Positions 1 through 6,428 of a DNA stretch of 38,507 bases are shown here, one piece after another. A program made the position numbers and the translations under genes. Origin of the DNA: Bacteroidota bacterium. GTDB taxonomy: Bacteria > Bacteroidota > Bacteroidia > Flavobacteriales_D > Sanyastnellaceae. The stretch lies in contig JAQBTQ010000023.1 of assembly GCA_027624855.1 (NCBI GenBank), forward strand, positions 1-38,507, written 5' to 3'. A model generated the notes under the pieces. That model had not been told where the DNA came from and made no database searches. It saw only the letters and a list, made by a program, of their open reading frames with translations. Each line of letters begins with the position of its first letter. Position 1 is the stretch's first letter.

Positions 1-61
1 ACTTGAACCTACGACCAATGGATTATGAGTCCACTGCTCTAACCAACTGAGCTATGGGCGC
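1..61 (-). tRNA. tRNA-Met (anticodon CAU), 3' end cut by window edge
   Basis: Reading the minus strand from base 61, a 7-base acceptor strand is followed by TA, the D-stem GCTC with loop sequence AGTTGGTTA, and an anticodon arm whose loop is TCATAAT, so the anticodon is CAT (bases 25-27). The T-arm sequence GGTTCAAGT is reached at the left edge, so about a dozen 3' bases are missing. CAU tRNAs can be elongator Met, initiator Met or lysidine-modified Ile. The D-arm and the A-rich anticodon loop look like elongator Met, but without the full acceptor stem this is an inference. A promoter lies just upstream. Confidence 0.9.
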
Positions 62-73
62 GCTTTTCGAGCG

Positions 74-105
74 CAAAGGTAATTTATCCAATGGCACCGA
101 ATCAA
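74..105 (-). promoter_or_regulatory. Bacteroidota-type promoter of the tRNA gene
   Basis: On the minus strand a TTG (bases 103-105) is followed after 21 bases by TACCTTTG (bases 74-81), an exact match to the Bacteroidota -7 consensus TAnnTTTG with a normally spaced -33 element. The box ends 12 bases before the mature tRNA 5' end, which leaves room for a short 5' leader. Confidence 0.6.
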
Positions 106-112
106 CGATTCG
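98..112 (-). terminator. Small hairpin after rnr, possible weak terminator
   Basis: CGAATC and GATTCG pair perfectly around a 3-base loop, starting 7 bases past the rnr stop codon. No T-run follows, so an intrinsic terminator of the E. coli type is not obvious. The hairpin also contains the -33 element of the tRNA promoter, so its role is uncertain. Confidence 0.3.
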
Positions 113-119
113 ATAAGAA

Positions 120-2252
120 TTAAGCATCTGGGATATCGAACTCCAATTGCCGTTTGGCCAAATCAGCTGCCACAACACGAACCGAAACGCGTTCACCCAT
201 CGCAAAGTGTTGGCCGTGACGAGCGCCCACCAGCGCTTGCCGATCTTCATCGTAAACATAATAATCGTCTGGTAGTGCGTCCTTGGGAACAAACCCTTCG
301 CATTTGTTTTCCTCGAGTTCCACAAAAATTCCCTTAGGAACCACCCCATTGATAATACCATGAAATGTTTCGCCTAGCCGAGTCATCAAGAATTCCACTT
401 GTTTGTACTTGATGGATGCCCGTTCGGCCTCAGCAGCCTGCTTTTCCATATTGGAACTGTGCTGACAAATCCCCACCAGCGGCCCGGGGGGAAGGGGTTT
501 TGCTTGGTCTAAATAATGCTGAACCAATCGATGCACGAGGACGTCTGGGTACCGACGAATCGGACTCGTGAAATGCGTGTAAAACGGAAAAGCCAGTCCA
601 TAGTGACCAATGTTTTCCGTGCTGTACTCCGCCTTTGCCATGGAACGAATCGCCATCGTTTTGACGACATTCTCTGCATCGCTACCTGCCGCAGTTTGAA
701 GCAGCTCCCTCAAGGCTGATTCAGAATTGCCTGGGTTGATTTTAGGCATGTCGAGCCCAAACTTCGACACGAATTTTCGCAACTGACTGAGCTTTTCGGG
801 GTCCGGACGATCGTGAATTCGGTAAACCGCTGTTCGTGTAGCCTCTTCTTTTCGCCCGTCTCGCTTCTTGGGATTTGCCAGGAAACGGCTCACGCGAACG
901 TTTGCTAGCAACATAAAGTCTTCGATGAGCCGATTCGCTTCCAACATCCGCTTGATCACCACCCGTAGTGGCTTTCCCGCCTCGTCCAGCTCAAACTTCA
1001 CCTCCTCTGTATTAAAATCAATCCCCCCCGCGGCAAACCGTTTCGCACGAAGCTTGGCCGCGAGACTTTGCAGGGTTTGTACCTCCTCTGCAAAATCTCC
1101 TTGACCCGTTTCAATCCTTTCTTGGGCCTCGTGATAGGCAAATCGCCGATCACTGTGTATGACCGTTCGACCAAACCACTCGTTTACAATGTTTGCTTTT
1201 TCGTCCAACTCAAAAACAGCGGCAAATGCCAGCCGGTCTTCATTGGGCCGTAAGGAGCATAGGTCATTGGAAAGCACTTCAGGCAACATCGGTATGGTTC
1301 GATCGACCAAATACACAGAAGTTGCCCGTTGACGGGCCTCTTCATCCAACGCCGTGCCGGGCTTCAGGTAATGGGTGACATCGGCGATATGCACGCCAAC
1401 TTCCCAATTGCCATTATCCAACCGTTTCAACGACAACGCATCATCAAAATCCTTTGCGTCAACAGGGTCTATCGTCAAGGTCGTCACCCCGCGAAAATCT
1501 CGACGGCGTTTCAACTCGTCAGGGGAGACTTCCCTCGAAATGGCAGAGGCCGCTTCCAACACATGCTCTGGAAATTCATAGGGCAGGCCAAACTCTGCAA
1601 GGATGGCGTGCATCTCCACCTCATGTTCTCCGGGTCGACCCAAAACTTCCGTAACGCGAGCAGATGGTGCGTCCGATGGATCGTCCCATCTGATCATTTC
1701 AATGATCACTTTCTGGCCGTCTTCGGCTCCACCCAAATGCGGCGCTCCAATGAAAAAGTTTACATGCAGCCGCTGATCCGAAGGATAACCAAAAGCGTAA
1801 TCCCTCACCCGTTCAATGACCACGACATATTGCTTCCTAGCGCGCTCCATCACTCGCTTGACACGCGGAGTGTGGCGACGCCCACGCCGAATCCAATCCA
1901 CCTCCACCGTATCTCCCCAAAAAGCTGTTCCTGTGTATCCTTTCGGAATCATGATTTCATTGCCATCAGGAAGCATCACATATCCCTTTCCATGTCGGGT
2001 AATTTGAATCGTCCCCGTTGGCCGATCGTCTTGGGGTATTTCGGCCAAAACGAATTTACCACGACCCAGAGGTTCCAACCGGCCATCCCTTCCCATTTCA
2101 TCCATTACATCCATGATTTTTCGTCGCGTATCATGGTTCAAGATCCCCATGCTACTTGCCACTTGCTTGTGATTCAAAGGCTTGTTGGGCTGACGTTTAA
2201 AGACCTCAAGGATCTCTTTGCGCAATTGTCGTGGCGGTGTCCGTGGAGGCAT
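120..2252 (-). CDS. rnr: Ribonuclease R
   Basis: A 3'-5' hydrolytic exoribonuclease of the RNase II/RNB family that degrades structured RNA in the cytoplasm, including rRNA fragments and mRNA. The 710-residue product has an N-terminal winged-helix region (QLRKEILEVFKRQ, KPLNHKQVASSMG), cold-shock-like OB domains, and the RNB catalytic core with the acidic metal-binding run TIDPVDAKDFDDALS and RIHDRPDPEKLSQLRKF. A C-terminal S1 domain (GIINGVVPKGIFVELEEN) follows. The protein stops directly after S1 (LEFDIPDA) and lacks the long lysine-rich tail of E. coli RNase R. The frame is open further upstream to 2315, but that start would overlap the divergent methyltransferase gene. Base 2252 places the ATG before MPPRTPPRQLRKE, where family members begin, and lies 4 bases after a -7-like box. 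An ATG at 2282 is the alternative. Confidence 0.95.
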   Translation of the reverse strand: MPPRTPPRQLRKEILEVFKRQPNKPLNHKQVASSMGILNHDTRRKIMDVMDEMGRDGRLEPLGRGKFVLAEIPQDDRPTGTIQITRHGKGYVMLPDGNEIMIPKGYTGTAFWGDTVEVDWIRRGRRHTPRVKRVMERARKQYVVVIERVRDYAFGYPSDQRLHVNFFIGAPHLGGAEDGQKVIIEMIRWDDPSDAPSARVTEVLGRPGEHEVEMHAILAEFGLPYEFPEHVLEAASAISREVSPDELKRRRDFRGVTTLTIDPVDAKDFDDALSLKRLDNGNWEVGVHIADVTHYLKPGTALDEEARQRATSVYLVDRTIPMLPEVLSNDLCSLRPNEDRLAFAAVFELDEKANIVNEWFGRTVIHSDRRFAYHEAQERIETGQGDFAEEVQTLQSLAAKLRAKRFAAGGIDFNTEEVKFELDEAGKPLRVVIKRMLEANRLIEDFMLLANVRVSRFLANPKKRDGRKEEATRTAVYRIHDRPDPEKLSQLRKFVSKFGLDMPKINPGNSESALRELLQTAAGSDAENVVKTMAIRSMAKAEYSTENIGHYGLAFPFYTHFTSPIRRYPDVLVHRLVQHYLDQAKPLPPGPLVGICQHSSNMEKQAAEAERASIKYKQVEFLMTRLGETFHGIINGVVPKGIFVELEENKCEGFVPKDALPDDYYVYDEDRQALVGARHGQHFAMGERVSVRVVAADLAKRQLEFDIPDA

Positions 2253-2256
2253 ATGA

Positions 2257-2264
2257 CAAAGATG
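2257..2264 (-). promoter_or_regulatory. -7-like box 4 bases before the rnr start
   Basis: The minus strand reads CATCTTTG, one mismatch from TAnnTTTG, then 4 bases, then the ATG at 2252. No convincing -33 TTG is visible at the usual distance. If used, the rnr mRNA would be leaderless or nearly so. Confidence 0.35.
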
Positions 2265-2286
2265 CTTCGAATCAACTGGCATTTCC

Positions 2287-2294
2287 GACCTTTG
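2287..2294 (+). promoter_or_regulatory. -7-like box 7 bases before the methyltransferase start
   Basis: GACCTTTG, one mismatch from TAnnTTTG, ends 7 bases before the ATG at 2302. With the rnr box it would form back-to-back divergent promoters separated by only 22 bases. The -33 element is not clear. Confidence 0.35.
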
Positions 2295-2301
2295 CACACG
2301 C

Positions 2302-3171
2302 ATGTCTACACGCACTTATCAACGATGGGCCCCGGAGTTTTGGGAAGAGTACGCTGTCATCGACTCGGGAGACCGAGCCCGATTGGAACGGTTCGGTGAT
2401 CTGATCATTGATCGACCTGACCCCGCTGCCGTTTGGTCCAGAGCTCGCGATCACCGCATTTGGGAAGAGGCAAAGGTGCGCTTTGAACCAACCGGAATGA
2501 CCAAAGGAAATTGGGTGCCGCTTGATAGCGTCCCTGAGGGATGGAACATTCAGTACAAGTCTCCGCGCATTCATCTGCAATTTCATTTAGAAATGACCCG
2601 CTTCAAGCACGTGGGTCTTTTTCCTGAACAAGCCGTCAACTGGGAATTCATAGCGGAGCATCTAAATCCAGGAGATAAATTTCTAAACCTGTTTGCATAC
2701 ACAGGCGGGGCTTCATTGGCGGCAAGAGCGGTCGAAGCGGATGTGACGCATGTTGATGCCATTCGCCAAGTCGTAGATTGGACCCGTATCAACATGGAGT
2801 TGAGCGGATTGGATGGGATCCGTTGGGTGGTAGAAGACGCATTGAAGTTTGCGCAAAGAGAACAAAAGCGAGGCAATCAATACAAAGGCATCATTCTCGA
2901 TCCCCCGACTTGGGGTCTCGGGCCCAAAGGCCAGAAATGGCGATTGGAAGATCAACTACTCAACCTGTGTGAAATTGTTGCTGATCTGGTTGAGCCCGAA
3001 GGCTTCATCATCATGAATACCTACAGTGGCATTGCCCCTTCAGCACTGGAAACGGTCTGGAGCCGCATTCTACCTGAAGCTTCGATGGAGTCTGGAGAAC
3101 TCTGTCTTCGCGGTGAAGATGGGCATTGGATTCCTACTGGGAGCCTGATACGAATTCAATTAAGATCATGA
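2302..3171 (+). CDS. Class I SAM-dependent (rRNA-type) methyltransferase
   Basis: A 289-residue Rossmann-fold methyltransferase of the RlmI/RlmK-like group (COG1092 type), which use S-adenosylmethionine to methylate RNA. SAM-binding motif I is LNLFAYTGGASLAA (about residues 131-144), followed by an acidic motif II (THVDAIRQVVDW) and the catalytic-loop motif DPPTWGLGPKG, typical of DPP[TK]-containing nucleic-acid methyltransferases. There is no N-terminal PUA domain, so it is shorter than E. coli RlmI (about 396 residues), as in many Bacteroidota homologues. The substrate base cannot be read from the sequence. Its stop codon overlaps the miaE start as ATGA, so the two are probably cotranscribed and translationally coupled. 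It diverges from rnr. Confidence 0.85.
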   Translation: MSTRTYQRWAPEFWEEYAVIDSGDRARLERFGDLIIDRPDPAAVWSRARDHRIWEEAKVRFEPTGMTKGNWVPLDSVPEGWNIQYKSPRIHLQFHLEMTRFKHVGLFPEQAVNWEFIAEHLNPGDKFLNLFAYTGGASLAARAVEADVTHVDAIRQVVDWTRINMELSGLDGIRWVVEDALKFAQREQKRGNQYKGIILDPPTWGLGPKGQKWRLEDQLLNLCEIVADLVEPEGFIIMNTYSGIAPSALETVWSRILPEASMESGELCLRGEDGHWIPTGSLIRIQLRS

Positions 3172-3773
3172 TTAACAAACAAGAATCCCCAATGCTTGGA
3201 CTCCGATTGCCCACTGATCCTCGATGGGTCGCATTGGTCGAATCCAACATCTCTGAAATCCTCACCGACCACGCTTGGTGTGAGCAAAAAGCCGCTTCCA
3301 ACGCCATTTCGACCATCGTTCGATTTCCAGAACACATCGATTTGGTTCAAGAATTAACCCGCATTGCGCAGGAAGAAATTGAGCATTTTGGCATGGTCGT
3401 AGAGCACATCAAAGAACGTGGGTTTGAGTTGGGTCCAGAGCGAAAGGACGATTATGTGGGTGAGCTATTGCAATTCATCAAGAGGAAGTGCTCTAGGGAA
3501 GAGCAGCTCGTGGATCGATTGCTTTTTGCCGCTATGATTGAGGCACGTTCTTGCGAACGATTCAAGATGCTTTCCGAAAAAATCAGCGATCCGAAACTGG
3601 CAGAATTTTACAGGGAACTCATGATTTCAGAGGCAGGACATTATTCCACATTCATTGGTTTTGCTCGGAAGTACGGCACCGGTGTAGATGTAGAAACCCG
3701 GTGGCAGGATTTTCTTGATTATGAGGCCGGAATCATGGAACGATATGGAAAGAAAGAAACCATGCATGGGTGA
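3168..3773 (+). CDS. miaE: tRNA-(ms[2]io[6]A)-hydroxylase
   Basis: MiaE is a diiron monooxygenase that hydroxylates the isopentenyl group of ms2i6A at position 37 of tRNAs reading UNN codons, using O2. The 201-residue product is a ferritin-like helical bundle with the expected iron ligands: glutamates in the first helix, E-I-E-H (in AQEEIEHFGMV), EARSCERF, and E-A-G-H (in ISEAGHYSTF). The frame extends upstream to 3126, but the ATG at 3168 overlaps the preceding stop as ATGA and puts the start close to the family's usual N-terminus, so it is preferred. Coupling to an RNA methyltransferase fits an RNA-modification operon. Confidence 0.9.
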   Translation: MINKQESPMLGLRLPTDPRWVALVESNISEILTDHAWCEQKAASNAISTIVRFPEHIDLVQELTRIAQEEIEHFGMVVEHIKERGFELGPERKDDYVGELLQFIKRKCSREEQLVDRLLFAAMIEARSCERFKMLSEKISDPKLAEFYRELMISEAGHYSTFIGFARKYGTGVDVETRWQDFLDYEAGIMERYGKKETMHG

Positions 3774-3809
3774 TTGAAATGGTGTAAATTCCCCCCAATC
3801 AACCGTGTC

Positions 3810-5063
3810 ATGAGCCGTTTTACCTTCCTATTTTTCTTTGCAGCACTGTTCTCAGCGTGCAGTCCTCCAGATCCTGTTTTCAACTCTCCATCTGATGTTT
3901 ATGATGCATTGAGCCAGGTTGAAAACGCGCGTCTCGTCGCCTTTCACTCAAATCGAACGGAAGCCTCTGAATCCGAATGGGAGCGCGAAGTGCAAATGGA
4001 CTGGGTCAGAAATCATTCAATGGGCGATTCATCGTACTCCATGGCCTGGACCTTTGAAGATGCGTTCATGGAGGATGGCAACACCAGCCTCAATTTTGGG
4101 CATTTGTGGGCCAATGAACTCATTACCATTTCAAAAGACAGCATACTGAAAACCTTTCCAATGGATCCCGATGCTCAGCGAAATGGCAATGGAATCCCGA
4201 ATTATTACACCTCGCTAACATTGCCTGTCATGCTGCATGACACAACGTGGTGGGCAAAACAAGTTACCGATTCGTTGGCCATTGTTGAATGGGAACATGT
4301 TTTACCATCATCGAATCAACCCGAGCAATTCATTTTGACCTCCACCGAAGTCCAAGATTCAACCAAAGAAGACTTCCATCCTGATACCCGATCGGTCAAA
4401 AAATGGTGGTTTCAAGCCCCTCATGGCCTTCCTGTTCGACATGAACAATCGTGGTACAGAGCCGATATGGCTTATGGAAGCGACATGGTCATTGAATGGA
4501 ATTGGCAGTCCGTCAACGATGGCACGGTCGAGTTGGCAATCAGTAATTGGACGGCTCCGCAATGGGCTCGTCAACCAGAGCCGTCCGCAAATGAAATTGA
4601 AGGAGGTGGGGATGAAAATTGGTTTGAAGAAGCCTTAGCGGCCCTTCCCGCTGTAGGATCAGCTGCCCCCGGAATTGAGGGTGTTGATTTATCCGGACAA
4701 CCAACGGCACTCTCCGACCTTAATGGCGACCTCGTTTATGTGGATTTTTGGTACATCGGTTGTGGCCCTTGCATGCGAGCCTTGCCGCATTTGGCTCACA
4801 TGGAAAAGGAATTTGGGCCATCCGGTTTCCACGTTCTTGGTGTAAACCACCACCAAAATGCAAAGACCGTAAAGCGCTACCTCGACCGCCGCGAACTGGA
4901 TGTTCCCCAAGCCATTTTGGACTCGCTGCCCGAAGGATATCCTGTCGTCGCCTATCCTACATGGTTCTTGGTAGGACGCGACGGCTCCATCATTGAGCGC
5001 AACATGGGCTACGGCGAGGATACCGCGGCCTTCTTGGACTCGTTGGTGAGCGCGAATTTGTAA
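3810..5063 (+). CDS. TlpA-like thioredoxin-domain lipoprotein
   Basis: A predicted membrane-anchored lipoprotein of 417 residues. The N-terminus is a hydrophobic stretch ending in the lipobox F-S-A-C, with the lipidated cysteine at residue 17. Residues about 20-280 form a family-specific region rich in Trp and Asp that I do not recognise. Residues about 290-417 are a TlpA/AhpC-TSA-type thioredoxin fold with the redox motif C318-G-P-C321 (context YVDFWYIGCGPCMRALPHL) and the cis-proline segment VAYPTWFLVGRDG. It probably acts as a periplasmic thiol reductase or oxidase, substrate unknown. The frame could start at a TTG at 3774, but only the ATG at 3810 gives a proper signal peptide. It lies 36 bases after miaE and may be cotranscribed. 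The 3' end is GC-rich like the next gene. Confidence 0.85.
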   Translation: MSRFTFLFFFAALFSACSPPDPVFNSPSDVYDALSQVENARLVAFHSNRTEASESEWEREVQMDWVRNHSMGDSSYSMAWTFEDAFMEDGNTSLNFGHLWANELITISKDSILKTFPMDPDAQRNGNGIPNYYTSLTLPVMLHDTTWWAKQVTDSLAIVEWEHVLPSSNQPEQFILTSTEVQDSTKEDFHPDTRSVKKWWFQAPHGLPVRHEQSWYRADMAYGSDMVIEWNWQSVNDGTVELAISNWTAPQWARQPEPSANEIEGGGDENWFEEALAALPAVGSAAPGIEGVDLSGQPTALSDLNGDLVYVDFWYIGCGPCMRALPHLAHMEKEFGPSGFHVLGVNHHQNAKTVKRYLDRRELDVPQAILDSLPEGYPVVAYPTWFLVGRDGSIIERNMGYGEDTAAFLDSLVSANL

Positions 5064-5068
5064 GGGCG

Positions 5069-6358
5069 TTAGCCCGCCATCATGGCCTCGATCTCATCCG
5101 CCTCAAGCGGGATCTGCCCCATGAGGTCGACGTAACCATCCTCTGTGATAAGGATATCATTTTCGAGTCGGATGCCGAGGTTTTCTTCACGGATGTAAAT
5201 GCCAGGTTCGACGGTGAAGACATGGCCGGCTTGGATGGGCTCGTGCCAATGACCGACGTCGTGGACGTCCAACCCAATGAAGTGAGATGTGCCGTGCATG
5301 AAGTACTTCTTATAAGCGGGCCAAGCGGGGTTTTCGTTGGCCACCTCATCCGCCGTGATCAGGCCGAGGTCCAACAATTCTTTGGTCATTAACTCGCCTA
5401 CCTGCACGTGGTAGTCGTGCAGGCTGACGCCGGGCTTAAGCAGGTTCATGGCGCCGCGCATTACGCTCAGCACCGCGTTGTACACGGCGCGCTGGCGGTC
5501 CGTAAACTTCCCGCTCACCGGAACGCACCGTGTCATGTCGGCCGCGTAGTTGCCGTATTCTGCTCCCACGTCCATCAAGATGACGTCGCCGGCTTTGCAT
5601 TCGGCGCTGTTCTCGATGTAATGCAACACACACGCGTTGAAGCCGCTTCCGATGATGGGCGTGTAGGCGAATCCGCGTGAGCCGCGGCGCAGGAATTCGT
5701 GCATGAACTCCGCTTCGATTTCGTACTCCATGACGCCCGGTTTTACGAATTGCAAAACGCGCTCGAAACCGGCTTTTGTGATGTCACACGCGCGCTGCAT
5801 TTGATCCACTTCCTCCTGAGATTTGATGGCGCGCAGGCTGTACAAAATGGGCGCTGAACGCTCGAATTCATAGTTGGGATAATTGGCGCGCAAGCCTGCG
5901 TTTTCGCGATCCGTGCGGGTTTGGACGATGTTGCGGGCACGGGTGTGCGGGTTGTCGTTAAGGTACAACGCATCGGCTTCGGCCATGAGGCGATGGAATG
6001 TACGCTCGAAGGCCGTAGTCCATTGGATATTGGTGATTCCCGTCGCGGCGGTGGCTCGAGTCCTGTCCAATTTGGCCCCTTCCCAAATGGCCAACTCCTC
6101 GTTCGTTTCCAACGTGAACAGGATCTCGCGATCGCTCGGATTGTGGGCATCCGGAAAGAGCACCAAAACCGTCTCTTCCTGGTCTACGCCCGTCAACCAC
6201 AAAATGTCACTAGCCTGCTTAAATGGCAAGGTTCCATCTGCACTGGTTGGGTAAATGTCATTGGAGAAAAAAACCGCAATAGATCGCGGCTTCATTTGAG
6301 CTGCGAATTTGGCGCGATTGGCCTTATACAGATCTGCTGAAAGGGGTTGATAACGCAT
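5069..6358 (-). CDS. pepP: Xaa-Pro aminopeptidase (M24B family)
   Basis: Cytosolic metallopeptidase that removes an N-terminal residue preceding proline. The 429-residue protein has the N-terminal AMP_N domain (residues about 1-130, SADLYKANRAKFAAQ, ILWLTGVDQEETVL) and a pita-bread M24 domain. All five metal ligands are present: the two aspartates in LMDVGAEYGNYAADMTRC, His in HGTSHFIGLDVHDVGH, Glu in FTVEPGIYI, and Glu in IRLENDILITEDG. The ATG at 6358 starts MRYQPLSADLY; an upstream ATG at 6376 would add six residues, but a -7-like box (TATCTTCG) sits between them, 4 bases before 6358. The gene is much richer in GC than its neighbours and is the terminal gene of a minus-strand pair with the MopE-repeat gene (70 bases upstream). 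Confidence 0.93.
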   Translation of the reverse strand: MRYQPLSADLYKANRAKFAAQMKPRSIAVFFSNDIYPTSADGTLPFKQASDILWLTGVDQEETVLVLFPDAHNPSDREILFTLETNEELAIWEGAKLDRTRATAATGITNIQWTTAFERTFHRLMAEADALYLNDNPHTRARNIVQTRTDRENAGLRANYPNYEFERSAPILYSLRAIKSQEEVDQMQRACDITKAGFERVLQFVKPGVMEYEIEAEFMHEFLRRGSRGFAYTPIIGSGFNACVLHYIENSAECKAGDVILMDVGAEYGNYAADMTRCVPVSGKFTDRQRAVYNAVLSVMRGAMNLLKPGVSLHDYHVQVGELMTKELLDLGLITADEVANENPAWPAYKKYFMHGTSHFIGLDVHDVGHWHEPIQAGHVFTVEPGIYIREENLGIRLENDILITEDGYVDLMGQIPLEADEIEAMMAG

Positions 6359-6362
6359 AAAG

Positions 6363-6370
6363 CGAAGATA
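6363..6370 (-). promoter_or_regulatory. -7-like box 4 bases before the pepP start
   Basis: The minus strand reads TATCTTCG, one mismatch from TAnnTTTG, then CTTT and the ATG at 6358. No clear -33 TTG is seen. It favours the 6358 start over 6376 and an almost leaderless mRNA. Confidence 0.35.
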
Positions 6371-6428
6371 CCGCATGCAATCTTTGCCATGCAGCGATTA
6401 TCCAAGAAATCAAGAAAACGTGCTGTTT

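Noticed and set aside
1329-2399. A 356-codon open frame on the plus strand opposite rnr
   Set aside because: It lies wholly antisense to the conserved RNase R reading frame, its composition is that of a shadow frame, and it would overlap the methyltransferase start.
5064-5090. GGGC-GTTA-GCCC hairpin between the TlpA-like gene and pepP as a bidirectional terminator
   Set aside because: The stem is only 4 bp and no T-run follows on either strand.
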